Positions 17,492 to 26,817 are shown, numbered from the stretch's first letter. The stretch: DNA of 64,000 bases from Gammaproteobacteria bacterium UBA5109 (GCA_002414385.1 DHZH01000006.1:372001-436000), one strand, 5' to 3'. Numbers and translations are program-made. The notes: a model not told the origin generated them from the letters alone.

Positions 17492-19642
17492 ATGGCATTA
17501 AAGAACGATTTATACATCAACGTCGAACCCTATACCGAGATTCTGGGCGGGCTGAGTTTTATCCTTTCCATCTCCAACGGTGTGGTCAAGCTGAGTGGTC
17601 AAACCGGCACCGGCAAGACGGCCCTGTGTATTGAATTACTGCAGGAATTACGCACGGAAAAAATTGAATTCGTGCATTTTCCCGATGCCCCGGAAGATTT
17701 TGCTGCCGTCGAAAAGGCAATCAAGGAAAAACTCAAGCTGCAGCCAAAAACCGAAGGGGACCGTGAATCTTTTATTCAGGCCCTGACAGCCCACATCATC
17801 AAAAAGTCTTTTGATGAGCAGAAACTGGTACTGATTTTTGATGACGCGGAAAAACTGAATCCCGACCTGATTTCTGAACTGACAACCTTCCGCCACATCC
17901 ATCTGAATGATCAGGGGTTGGTCAGTATTGTGATCAGCGGCACTGAGGAAATGGAGAAGAAGCTGAATGAAAATGCTTCTTCCATGGTTTCGGACCTGCT
18001 GGTCAGCTATACACTGGAACCGATGAACCGGGAACAGCTGGCTGAATTCTGCCGTGCCTATCTGGAAGAGATTAAAATGGACTCTTCCCTGACGGAAGAA
18101 AATCTTGAGCAGTTACTGGAAATCACCCAGGGCCTGCCCGGGGATATTCCGGAGAGAATTCCGGAAATTCTCGACCAGGATACGCAGAAGGTCTATACCC
18201 GTAAAAAACGCCAGAAAGAGCTGGTTACCAAAACCACCAAGACCCTGACCCATGAGTTTGTCGATCCCTTTACCGATGAAGAAACCCAGAAGCAGGTATT
18301 AAAGCGTTTGCGCTGGCCGGTAGGCCCGAGCATTATCATCGCAGGCATCGCTGTGGGTCTGTTCCTGGGCTACGCTGCTTATGTCTTCCTGCCGGAAGAT
18401 ATCATTCCACCGACAGTTTCATATTTCGGTGATGAAATAGAAGATGCCGTAGAGGCAGTAGAAGATTTCATTGCCGATGCCCCTGAACCAGAAGTCCCGG
18501 AACCTCCGGCTACAGAAGTTACTGAAGAAGTTTCTGAGCCTGAAGCACCAGTTGAACTGGCAACAGAAGCTCAGCAGGAGCCAGTCCCGGAGCCTGAGCC
18601 CGCACCACAAGTAGAGCCGGAACCGGAAGTTGCGGAGGCGCCCCAGGAAGTCACAGGCGAACCGGCAGAAAGTGTTCAGGAAATCCCAGAAGCAGAAATA
18701 CCACCTGTGCAGGAGATTGCCCAGGATGATGAAGTTCCGGAACAGACAGCACCCCAGGTAACAGCCAGTGATGAGGTCGAAGCGCTTATTCAGGGCTGGT
18801 TGCAGGCCTGGGAAAACCAGGATGTGAATGGATACTTTGACAGTTACCACGAAGAATATGAGCCGGAAAATTTTGCCTCACTGGCAGCCTGGCGTAATCA
18901 GCGGGAGCGCAATATTACCCGTCCTGCTTCGATTATGATCGACTACCAGGATTACATGGTACTGAGTCGTAATGCTGACAGCACCATGGTAACACTGCGA
19001 ATGGAGTATCAGTCACCGACCTATGCGGACCGTACTCTCAAACAACTGGGCCTGATTCGTGATGCCCAGGGGGAGTGGAAAATAATTTATGAGGGCAATG
19101 TGCAGGTTGAAAGAATTCCGGTCAACCGGGTTGCCGGCAGCAGCACCAACCGTTTACCAGTGTACCTGATCCCGCAATATTCTGACTCCCCTGAAGTACC
19201 TGCTACACCGGCGGAACCAGGGGCAACGGTCAGCAATCTGAATGACGATCAGGAGCAGCTATTTGATTTTGTTAATAACTGGCTGGTGGCCTGGCAGAAC
19301 CAGGATGTAAATGAGTATTTCAATCATTACCGCAGTAATTTCCGAGGCTTTAATTTCACCAGTCCGCAGGCCTGGGAACAGGACCGTATGGTGAAAATCA
19401 CCCGGCCTTCCTATATTGATTTGCGGCTTTCAGATTTCGAAGTAGTCATGGAAACAGCAAACGATGCAGTGGTGCAGTTCAGTCTTGAATACCGATCCCC
19501 GTATTACGCAGACCGAACTCGTAAAGAAATACTCCTGACCCGTGATGCCAGAGGTAATCTGCAGATCGCCAACGAACTTAACCGCCAGGTTGAGCTCTTG
19601 CCGATCTATCGTCGGGTAAATAATGCTTTGGCACTTTTCTAA
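17492..19642 (+). CDS. AAA ATPase with membrane helix and two NTF2-like (Cds6-type) repeats
   Basis: A 716-residue protein in four parts. An ATPase domain (about residues 1-235) has Walker A GQTGTGKTALC and Walker B LVLIFDDAEKL, and resembles the ExeA/GspA and DamX group. One membrane helix lies at about 275-298. A Pro/Glu/Val-rich linker runs from about 310 to 425. Two repeated domains (about 428-545 and 583-703) share WLQAWENQDVNGYF / WLVAWQNQDVNEYF, ITRP and Y(A)DRT(L/R)K motifs, matching the C-terminal NTF2-like domain of Cds6 L,D-transpeptidases. The topology places the ATPase in the cytoplasm and the repeats in the periplasm. AAGG lies 8 bases before the ATG. The upstream 197-base gap is AT-rich. 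Confidence 0.8.
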   Translation: MALKNDLYINVEPYTEILGGLSFILSISNGVVKLSGQTGTGKTALCIELLQELRTEKIEFVHFPDAPEDFAAVEKAIKEKLKLQPKTEGDRESFIQALTAHIIKKSFDEQKLVLIFDDAEKLNPDLISELTTFRHIHLNDQGLVSIVISGTEEMEKKLNENASSMVSDLLVSYTLEPMNREQLAEFCRAYLEEIKMDSSLTEENLEQLLEITQGLPGDIPERIPEILDQDTQKVYTRKKRQKELVTKTTKTLTHEFVDPFTDEETQKQVLKRLRWPVGPSIIIAGIAVGLFLGYAAYVFLPEDIIPPTVSYFGDEIEDAVEAVEDFIADAPEPEVPEPPATEVTEEVSEPEAPVELATEAQQEPVPEPEPAPQVEPEPEVAEAPQEVTGEPAESVQEIPEAEIPPVQEIAQDDEVPEQTAPQVTASDEVEALIQGWLQAWENQDVNGYFDSYHEEYEPENFASLAAWRNQRERNITRPASIMIDYQDYMVLSRNADSTMVTLRMEYQSPTYADRTLKQLGLIRDAQGEWKIIYEGNVQVERIPVNRVAGSSTNRLPVYLIPQYSDSPEVPATPAEPGATVSNLNDDQEQLFDFVNNWLVAWQNQDVNEYFNHYRSNFRGFNFTSPQAWEQDRMVKITRPSYIDLRLSDFEVVMETANDAVVQFSLEYRSPYYADRTRKEILLTRDARGNLQIANELNRQVELLPIYRRVNNALALF

Positions 19643-19750
19643 ACAGGCACTGTTAGTCTGGATTTTATCTTGCTCTCGGATTATGCTTCTAAACTGAATG
19701 GCAGGCCTTTTCAGGTCAGCAGAAATAATTTAGTAAGCGCAGCTGAATCT

Positions 19751-20797
19751 ATGCAAAGCAAGTTTCTGAAAAAATTCCTGAAAAAGATATTCCCCTGCTG
19801 TCTGACCCTGTTATTCAGCTCATCATTGATCCCCGTTTCATACTCACAGCAGCTGACAGTATATGAGCGCCTGCCTTCCGAGATGCTGGCTGTGAGCCCT
19901 CCTTCAAATCGAATCAGCGGTGATCCAGGCGATATGCAAATTATTGATCGCAGCTGTAGCTCGCTGCCACGGGCTGATGTGCGGCGTCGACTGGTGGATA
20001 TCGCCGTTCAGGAGTGGGCTTATTTTGGCATGAGCGAAATGGACCTTACCGGAATTACTGAAAACCAGCTGGCACCCAGAGATTCAAGTGGAAGACGCCG
20101 TTATCACCGGCCCGGTTTTGAAGAAGCCTCGAGAGTTGCCGATTCGATTGCCGGATACTGGTCCGCAGCACCGGACAGCAGCTGGATACTGAACCGCCAA
20201 AACCAGAACTGGGAACGCAATGGCCTCGGGGCCCGCTGGAGGGATTTCTGGTCTGCCGCATTTATTTCCTGGGTGGCCTGTGAGAGCGGGCTTGGAGATA
20301 TGAATGAATTTTCCCGCGCTATTGCACACCATACCTATATAGATCAGGCAATTCGTGCCAGAGATGGTATGGAAACCGACGCTGCCTATATTGCCTATGA
20401 TGTGGGTGAAGCTGAAGTCAATCCCGGTGATATGCTCTGTCGCGCTTCCAGACCGGAATACCTGAACCTGGATCAGCGCCGTCCACATATGGGGCAGGGA
20501 GCCAGGACTCATTGCGATATCGTAGTGGGAGTTGATCCCGAAGCGGGTGAGATAAAGGCAATTGGCGGAAATGTCCGGGCTTCAGTCAGAATGAAAGTAT
20601 TCCCTGCTGCCGTGAATGATAATGCCTACCTTGCACCCTTACCCTATGCCGGGCGGCAAATTTTTGCTCATCTCAAACTACAGGCTCGTGCGATTGAAGA
20701 AGATGCAATAAATAATTCACCGACCATGCTGCATCTGGAGTCTCTGACCAGCACCACGATTATTAACCGCTCTCTGGCCAGTAACGAACGGGATTAG
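19751..20797 (+). CDS. Secreted DUF2272 domain protein
   Basis: A protein of about 348 residues with a signal peptide (KKIFPCCLTLLFSSSLIP, then SYSQ) and a DUF2272 domain: the segment FWSAAFISWVACESG followed by AIAHHTYIDQAI is the family signature and looks like the active-site Ser/Cys and His region of a papain-like or NlpC-related fold. I chose ATG 19751 because it is followed directly by the signal peptide; the longer reading starts at a TTG with 27 extra residues and no signal. It lies 108 bases after the ATPase gene, and both products may act in the periplasm. Confidence 0.75.
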   Translation: MQSKFLKKFLKKIFPCCLTLLFSSSLIPVSYSQQLTVYERLPSEMLAVSPPSNRISGDPGDMQIIDRSCSSLPRADVRRRLVDIAVQEWAYFGMSEMDLTGITENQLAPRDSSGRRRYHRPGFEEASRVADSIAGYWSAAPDSSWILNRQNQNWERNGLGARWRDFWSAAFISWVACESGLGDMNEFSRAIAHHTYIDQAIRARDGMETDAAYIAYDVGEAEVNPGDMLCRASRPEYLNLDQRRPHMGQGARTHCDIVVGVDPEAGEIKAIGGNVRASVRMKVFPAAVNDNAYLAPLPYAGRQIFAHLKLQARAIEEDAINNSPTMLHLESLTSTTIINRSLASNERD

Positions 20798-21031
20798 GAA
20801 TCAGGCCCACTAAGTTCCTGATCATTGTAGTGAAGCCTGGTCTTTACTTGAGATGAAAGCCGGCATCCGTAATCAAGCTTTAGTGCCACAATAAGCCAGG
20901 GTTTTTAATGCCAGCGAATACCTTCTGTTTGGGTGAGCATGATTTTTATGGCCTGATTCGCATTGTTATTGGTGTAAATCAGTTATGGTGGCTCTTCAGA
21001 GCAGGTATATACGGGGTTTTATCAGGCGGAA

Positions 21032-22135
21032 ATGAGCAGCCCTAACAATTTCAATACCGATGAACCATTCTGGGCCCTTCCGTCCAGTGTTTCTGAACGC
21101 CTGCAATCCCGTCAACGCAATACCGCATTTAATGCTTTTGTCCTCTGCGGAGTGTATTGCGCAGTAGCCATTTTTTTCCTGCTTATCTTCGGTATTGCGG
21201 CCTTCCAGCGTGAAGAGCCGGGTTTTGCTACTGTCATATTCAGTTTCGCTGGAGTGACAGCCCTGTGCTACGGCGTAATCTGGCTCAGCAAACAATATCA
21301 TCTCGCCAGTCATCTTGTGGCGCTGATCATGGCCAGCCTGTGCCTGTACCTGTTCCATACCGGCGGAACCGGGGGGACCGGTCCGGTTTTCTTCATGGCT
21401 TTCCCCATGGTTGCCGTATTTCTCCAGGGCTTTTTTACCGGCTTCATTTATATCGTTCTGATGTCAGTGATAACTTTGTTTATTTATATGACCGGGTTCT
21501 GGGGTTTTGACCGGGAGCAGTATGAATTTGTTTTTCTGAGCAGAATCGCCACCGTATTTGTTATCACTTCTTTTCTGGCCCTGCTTTACTCGTATTTTAA
21601 ATATCTTTCGGAACGGGATCTGCTGCTCATTTACGACGACCTGGAACAGTTGACCTTTGCTGACCAGAAAACCGGAATTGCCAACAGGAATCTGATGCAA
21701 AAGCTGATCATGAATGAATACAAGCGATTTCAGCGTTATGGACTGAAATTCAGTCTGATGCTGGTGACCCTTGATTCTTTTAATAAATTCAAAAGTCAGT
21801 ACGGCCAGGATGCCGGGGACAGTGTATACCGGACCGTAGCCGATGTTTTCCAGCGTGTGCTCAGGAAACCGGATATTCCCAGCCTCTGGGATCGTGAGGA
21901 TTTTTTAATTCTTTTACCCCATACCGGTAAGGAAAGCGCCCGAATTGTGGGAGAGCGACTTTGCGAACAGATTTCCAAACACCAGTTTTATATCAACAAT
22001 AAGGCTGAAACGGCGACAGCCAGCATCGGAATTGTAGAGGTGAGTGATGAGGATATTGCAGATACCCTGCAAAAGCTGGAAATGAATCTTTACAAAGCCA
22101 TTAAACAGGAGGGCAATCAGGTCGTTAGTGAATAG
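21032..22135 (+). CDS. Membrane protein with degenerate GGDEF domain
   Basis: A 367-residue protein with five to six membrane helices (about residues 35-190) and a C-terminal GGDEF-fold domain (about 205-365). Family landmarks are present (DQKTGIANRNLMQKL, SLMLVTLDSFNKF, ATASIGIVEV), but the active-site loop that should read GG(D/E)EF is LWDREDFLILL, so diguanylate cyclase activity is unlikely. It may serve as a signal-binding or regulatory domain. The 234-base gap before it (20798-21031) shows no feature I can support. Confidence 0.85.
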   Translation: MSSPNNFNTDEPFWALPSSVSERLQSRQRNTAFNAFVLCGVYCAVAIFFLLIFGIAAFQREEPGFATVIFSFAGVTALCYGVIWLSKQYHLASHLVALIMASLCLYLFHTGGTGGTGPVFFMAFPMVAVFLQGFFTGFIYIVLMSVITLFIYMTGFWGFDREQYEFVFLSRIATVFVITSFLALLYSYFKYLSERDLLLIYDDLEQLTFADQKTGIANRNLMQKLIMNEYKRFQRYGLKFSLMLVTLDSFNKFKSQYGQDAGDSVYRTVADVFQRVLRKPDIPSLWDREDFLILLPHTGKESARIVGERLCEQISKHQFYINNKAETATASIGIVEVSDEDIADTLQKLEMNLYKAIKQEGNQVVSE

Positions 22136-22161
22136 CTGCAACCTGGTTACTACGCACGCCC

Positions 22162-23133
22162 ATGGCCCTGGACTGCTCAATAGTCATTCCCAATTATAAT
22201 GGTGAGTACTTACTACAGAAATACCTCCCGTCAGTACTTGAAGAAAGCCTGAGATATAAGGCTGAGTGTGAAGTTATTGTGGTCGACGACGCCTCTTCTG
22301 ACGCCAGTACTGCCATTCTTGAGGAAAAGTTTCCGACTGTCAGGATAGTCCGCCATGAAGTCAATCAGGGTTTTGCTGAAGCCATTTACAGTGGTGTTTC
22401 TGCGGCACGCCATGAGCTTGTGTTTTTACTAAATTCCGATGTGGAACTGCATCCTGGCTGCCTTAACCTTCTGGAGTCCAGATTTGAGCGTGACAATACC
22501 TTTGCTGTGAATCCGCTGATACTTAACCAGGACGGAGTTGTAAATCAGAGTTCCTGGACTCGCTCCACTCTGGTCAGGGGGCACCTGAAATTATTGCCCT
22601 GGGACATCCGCCAGCTGCCTGCGATGAAACAATCAGGAGATGATTTTCCGACACTGTACTGCTCGGGTGGCTCGGTCATGATGCGCAAGTCCATGTTTGA
22701 AACGCTGGGCGGTTTCAGTCCACTGTATAAACCGTTCTACTACGAAGATTTCGATCTGGGCCTGCGTGCCTGGTATCGCGGCTGGTATTCATACTTTGAA
22801 CCTGCTGCGGAAGTCAGTCATGCTGACAAAGGCACGATTGAGGACAATTTTAAATCCGAGTTGATCAAGAGCACACAACGGCGCAACCGCTACAAACTCG
22901 AGTGGACGCATTTCTCCCCTGGCACTTTATGCTTCAAGACACTGCCTTTCAGTCTACTGCAGTTACTGGGAGAGATTATTTTGTTTGACCGTAAAAATGT
23001 GCGGGCGTTTTTTGCCGCACTGGCTGATCTGAAAGCAATACGGGCCCAGCGTAAATCCCTTAAGCAAGCTGAGATGACGCTGGCTGAAGTGCTTCAGCTG
23101 AATACTCAGGAGCCACAAAATACCCGCAAATAA
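22162..23133 (+). CDS. Glycosyltransferase family 2
   Basis: A 323-residue GT-A fold transferase. The N-terminus CSIVIPNYNGEYLL binds nucleotide sugar, VIVVDDASSDAST holds the first acidic motif, and FLLNSDVELHPG carries the metal-binding DxD-like site. YYEDFDLGLRAWYRGW is the acceptor/catalytic segment. It resembles WcaA/rhamnosyltransferase-like enzymes of surface polysaccharides. No other polysaccharide genes are adjacent, so the product is unknown. It follows the GGDEF gene by 26 bases. Confidence 0.88.
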   Translation: MALDCSIVIPNYNGEYLLQKYLPSVLEESLRYKAECEVIVVDDASSDASTAILEEKFPTVRIVRHEVNQGFAEAIYSGVSAARHELVFLLNSDVELHPGCLNLLESRFERDNTFAVNPLILNQDGVVNQSSWTRSTLVRGHLKLLPWDIRQLPAMKQSGDDFPTLYCSGGSVMMRKSMFETLGGFSPLYKPFYYEDFDLGLRAWYRGWYSYFEPAAEVSHADKGTIEDNFKSELIKSTQRRNRYKLEWTHFSPGTLCFKTLPFSLLQLLGEIILFDRKNVRAFFAALADLKAIRAQRKSLKQAEMTLAEVLQLNTQEPQNTRK

Positions 23134-23134
23134 A

Positions 23135-23161
23135 AAAGCCCCGATCAACGGGGCTTTATTT
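23135..23161. terminator. Bidirectional intrinsic terminator
   Basis: AAAGCCCCG, loop ATCAA, CGGGGCTTT, with A-rich 5' and T-rich 3' flanks. It sits between the convergent ends of the GT2 gene and the frameshifted methyltransferase and can serve both strands. Confidence 0.9.
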
Positions 23162-23176
23162 GGCATTTGCTTTTGC

Positions 23177-23879
23177 CTACATGGCAGGTTTTCTGAGAAC
23201 AAACAAAAAGCGATCTGAATTTCTGCCCAGAACCGGCTCAAAGCCTCCTGAAGGACGGGTATGGTCATCGGCGTAGTTACGCATCAGGTTGGACTCCTCA
23301 AGGATCTCAAAGTCTGAGTCTTCCAGCCAGCCTCTGACAACTGAAGGGGGGATGCGGTGCAACTCACTGTTATCAATAGCTTCTTCGCCAATATGGTCGA
23401 TAACGGCGACAAGCCCGCCAGGCTTCATCATGGCATAAATTTCCTGAAAATAGACGGCGGCGCGCTCGGCGTTGCTGTGATGTATATTAAGCGCCGTCAA
23501 GGCTACATCAACGCTATTGGCATCGATATCGCTTAACTGCCCGACAATGTCGACATTACTCATCGCAGCAATATCCGCAGGAGCGTCACCGCTTCTGCCT
23601 CTTTGCGAAATAACCTGCCCGTTTGGCCCGACTGCAGCCGCAAAAACCCGGGTCCACCAGCCACCGCCGGCTCCGATATCGACAACGGTCATTCCTGCTT
23701 CAACATTCAGCAGTTCCATTGTCTGTACCGGGTGCCTGGCTCCATCCCGAATTCTGTCATCCATGGGGGCGGGATTCATCAGCAAGTTTTTCGATAAAGT
23801 CCGGAGCCACGGCAAAAGCGCTGGAAACCGCGAGCACCAGGGCCAGGAGGGTACTCATTAATTTTGGGAAAAGCGTCAT
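23177..23879 (-). pseudogene. Exported class I SAM-dependent methyltransferase, broken by a one-base frameshift
   Basis: Read from ATG 23879 (AGAGGA just upstream), the first frame gives a signal peptide (LMSTLLALVLAVSSAFA) and APDFIEKLADESRP, then a stop. The rest, MDDRIRDGARHPVQTMELL followed by motif I VVDIGAGGGWWTRVFA, continues in another frame to 23177. Removing one base from the run GGGGG at 23765-23769 (CCCCC on the coding strand) joins the two into one protein of the known exported methyltransferase type (about 233 residues). Either the gene is recently broken, or the run is a sequencing error. Everything downstream of the run looks intact. Confidence 0.75.
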
Positions 23880-24087
23880 ATTGTTCCTCTTATTCTGCTT
23901 ATAGGATTGCTTGAGTATCGCAGTGTACCGTAGCGTAGAACTGTGCAAAGAAAATAAAATCTTGCCGATCAAAGGCTGAAGAGCCGGGCAGCTTTTGTAC
24001 ATAGCCTTCAGGGGCAGTATATACTGTCGCGCGCAGACCGGGACAAGAAACAGTTTGCAAGGCCAATAAATCTACACAGAGGTAAGC

Positions 24088-25062
24088 ATGGGATTATTAG
24101 TAAAAGGGGAGTGGAGCACGGATTGGTATGACACGGATTCTTCAGGGGGCGAATTTATTCGCACCGATGCCCAGTTCAGAAACAGCATAGGTGATGAAAA
24201 CTATCCGGCAGAAGCAGGGCGCTACCATCTGTTTGTGTCTCTGGCCTGTCCCTGGGCGCATCGTACGCTCATTTTCCGCAAGCTGAAAAAGCTTGAGGAT
24301 ATTATCGGTGTCACCACAGTTGTGCCGGAAATGCTGGAGCATGGCTGGGTGCTCTCCGACGAAGAAAGCCTGGCGCATGGCTATGAGGCCTGCCCGATTG
24401 AAGGCATCAAGTATATGTATGAGGTCTATACGACCTGCCAGTCAGATTATTCCGGACGCGTGACTGTGCCGACACTCTGGGATAAGAAGACCAATACCAT
24501 TGTCAGTAATGAGTCGTCGGAAATCATTCGTATGCTGAATACGGCTTTCAATGAGCTGACCGGGGATGACAAGGATTATTATCCGCAGGACTTGCGCCAG
24601 GAAATTGATGAAGTAAACGAGCTTGTTTATCACAACATCAATAACGGCGTGTATAAATGCGGATTCGCCACCAAGCAGGATGTTTATGAAAAACACTATC
24701 ACAACCTGTTTGAGGCGATGGACAAGGTTGAAGAGATTCTGGGCCGTCAACGCTATCTGGCCGGTTCGCAGCTGACCGAAGCTGACTGGCGTTTATTTAC
24801 AACCCTGATACGTTTTGATCCGGTCTACTATGGACACTTCAAAACCAACAAGCGTCGTATTGAAGACTACCCCAATATTTCCAATTACGTCCGGGAACTC
24901 TATCAGGTGCCGGGGGTCAGTGACACGGTGAGCTTCAGACACATCAAGGTTCACTATTATTACAGTCACGACATGATCAATCCGACCCAGGTAGTGCCGG
25001 CGGGACCGGATATAGACTACAATCGCCCCCATAACCGGGAGGAGCTCGGAAAACAGGGCTGA
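24088..25062 (+). CDS. Glutathionyl-hydroquinone reductase (Xi-class GST)
   Basis: A 324-residue enzyme of the YqjG/ECM4/PcpF family, which removes glutathione from glutathionyl-hydroquinones. The catalytic cysteine is in ACPWAHRTLIFR (Cys54). VSNESSEIIRML is the glutathione-binding segment and the C-terminal all-alpha domain contains LTEADWRLFTTLIRFDPVY, all diagnostic. It stands alone, preceded by a 200-base gap. Confidence 0.93.
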   Translation: MGLLVKGEWSTDWYDTDSSGGEFIRTDAQFRNSIGDENYPAEAGRYHLFVSLACPWAHRTLIFRKLKKLEDIIGVTTVVPEMLEHGWVLSDEESLAHGYEACPIEGIKYMYEVYTTCQSDYSGRVTVPTLWDKKTNTIVSNESSEIIRMLNTAFNELTGDDKDYYPQDLRQEIDEVNELVYHNINNGVYKCGFATKQDVYEKHYHNLFEAMDKVEEILGRQRYLAGSQLTEADWRLFTTLIRFDPVYYGHFKTNKRRIEDYPNISNYVRELYQVPGVSDTVSFRHIKVHYYYSHDMINPTQVVPAGPDIDYNRPHNREELGKQG

Positions 25063-25188
25063 ATGCCGCCAGGTCAGTATTTATGCGGCATGTGGCTGAA
25101 TGAAGAAAAGTCACAAGCCATAAATATCTGATTTTAAAGGAATTTCTAAAAATAACGCAATTATGAATTAATTGTGTATTTAAGCAAT

Positions 25189-25237
25189 AAAGACCGATAG
25201 ATGTTGCAGTTTGGTCTTTGATTGATAATAATCAATC
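25189..25237. repeat. Inverted repeats upstream of the DUF1552 gene
   Basis: AAAGACC (25189-25195) pairs with GGTCTTT (25213-25219), and GATTGAT (25220-25226) pairs with ATCAATC (25231-25237) across AATA. The second is an 18-base dyad of operator-like size, about 70 bases before the DUF1552 start. The rest of 25063-25304 is AT-rich with no firm promoter. Confidence 0.45.
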
Positions 25238-25304
25238 TAGGTTTAAAAGAAGTATTAGAAAAATAGCTTAAATTTAAAAGACTAGGTAAAGGGGGCTTTT
25301 GATA

Positions 25305-26654
25305 ATGTTTATCACCAAGAAACACCTACCAAGACGTACAGTGCTGAAAGGCGCCGGCGCGACCATGGCTTTGCCAATGCTGGACGCCATGATCCCGGCT
25401 GCAAGCGCGCAGAACTCAGCTGATCCTCAGCTGCGAGCTGCATTTGTTTATACACCACATGGTGTGATTCTTGATGAATGGGTACCTGAAACTCAGGGTG
25501 CCGATTATGAGATGAGCCCCATCCTGAGACCTATGGAGCCTTTCCGTGACTCCATGCAGGTTTTCAGCAACATGAAATTGAACACCAACAACTCCACTGG
25601 CTCCGGTCATGCGACTTCAAGCTGCACATGGTTAAGTGGCGCCATTGCCAAAGATACTTCCGGCGCTGACGTTTCCGCTGGTAAAACCATTGACCAGTAC
25701 ATGGTGGATCAGATTGCCGGGGATACTCCGCTGCCTTCAATGGAGCTGGGTATTGAAGATGTAAGCTTCATGGTTGGTGCCTGTGACGGTACCAGTAGCT
25801 GTGGTTACATCAATGCCATTTCCTGGAGAGAAGATGATCAGCCTCTGCCGGCAGAAATTAACCCGCGTACTACTTTCGAGCGTATGTTTGGTTATGGTTC
25901 TACCACTGAACAGCGACTGATGCGCGCCCAGACTGACAAGAGCATTCTGGACTCCATCATGACTGCGGCTGCTTCCATGGAAAACCGTCTGGGTATACAG
26001 GACCAGGCACGCATCAATGACTTCCTGGAAAATGTCCGTGAAGTTGAGCGTCGAATTGGTAACCTGGAAAATCGTATGCGCGAGCAGGGTTCTAACCTGG
26101 CTGCAGCGCCAATTGAGATTCCCGAGCTGTATGATGATCACGTTCGTGCCCAGTTTGATCTGATGGTTCTGGCTTTCCAGACAGACACCAGCCGAATTGC
26201 ATCCCTGATGATGTCTCGTGAGCTGAACCAGCGTACATACCCGCAGATCGGTGTACCTGAGCAGCACCATGGTATTTCCCATCACGGTTACAACGAGGAA
26301 AGAATGGCTCTGCACGCACTGATCAACACCTATCATGTGAAACTGTTCAGTGACTATTTTGTAGCCAAACTGGCAGACATTCAGGATGTTAACGGTAGCC
26401 TGCTGGATAACAGCATGATCCTTTACGGTTCAGGCATGGGCGACGGTAACGTTCACAGTAAAGAACCCCTGTCCAACATTCTGGTTGGTGGTGGTGCTGG
26501 CCAGCTGCGCAGCGGTCATCATACAGATGTGATGACTGAAAGCGGTGATGCTACACCGAATGCCAACCTGCTGTTAAGCATGCTGGATGTTGCAGGTATC
26601 CATATGGATAACCTGGGCTTTAGTACTGGTCGAATCCAGATCGCTAAAGCATAG
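25305..26654 (+). CDS. Tat-exported DUF1552 protein
   Basis: A protein of about 449 residues with a Tat signal (PRRTVLKGAGATMALPMLDA, ending ASAQ) and a DUF1552 domain covering the rest. Family landmarks are FVYTPHGVILDEWVPE, SGHATSSCTWLSGA, MELGIEDVS and the C-terminal LYGSGMGDGNVHSKEPLSN. DUF1552 has a sulfatase/phosphatase-like look in its C-terminus and usually occurs next to DUF1592/DUF1588-type proteins; no such partner is present here. ATG 25305 is preferred over a TTG six bases upstream because AAAGGGGG then lies 9 bases away. Function unknown. Confidence 0.85.
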   Translation: MFITKKHLPRRTVLKGAGATMALPMLDAMIPAASAQNSADPQLRAAFVYTPHGVILDEWVPETQGADYEMSPILRPMEPFRDSMQVFSNMKLNTNNSTGSGHATSSCTWLSGAIAKDTSGADVSAGKTIDQYMVDQIAGDTPLPSMELGIEDVSFMVGACDGTSSCGYINAISWREDDQPLPAEINPRTTFERMFGYGSTTEQRLMRAQTDKSILDSIMTAAASMENRLGIQDQARINDFLENVREVERRIGNLENRMREQGSNLAAAPIEIPELYDDHVRAQFDLMVLAFQTDTSRIASLMMSRELNQRTYPQIGVPEQHHGISHHGYNEERMALHALINTYHVKLFSDYFVAKLADIQDVNGSLLDNSMILYGSGMGDGNVHSKEPLSNILVGGGAGQLRSGHHTDVMTESGDATPNANLLLSMLDVAGIHMDNLGFSTGRIQIAKA

Positions 26655-26676
26655 CCAGAAAGCTATACCTTTACCG

Positions 26677-26714
26677 AAAAAGCCCGTTGAGTGCATACTC
26701 AGCGGGCTTTTTTT
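26677..26714 (+). terminator. Intrinsic terminator after the DUF1552 gene
   Basis: A 14-base-pair stem (AAAGCCCGTTGAGT against ACTCAGCGGGCTTT, one G-T wobble) with loop GCAT, followed by a run of Ts. It cuts the DUF1552 gene off from phoB. Confidence 0.93.
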
Positions 26715-26817
26715 ATGTCCTGGTAAATAATGCTCTGCCTTGCTGGTGCAGGCTTTTAATCTTATTGTAATATTTGTTGTATTAAATACTGCAGCTTTAA
26801 CGGAAGGAATCCAGGTC

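Noticed and set aside
26740..26817. Extended PhoB N-terminus and a Pho box for autoregulation in the phoB leader
   Set aside because: The extension is hydrophobic and unlike PhoB. The TTGTAA-type repeats there are 12 bases apart and match the Pho half-site poorly.
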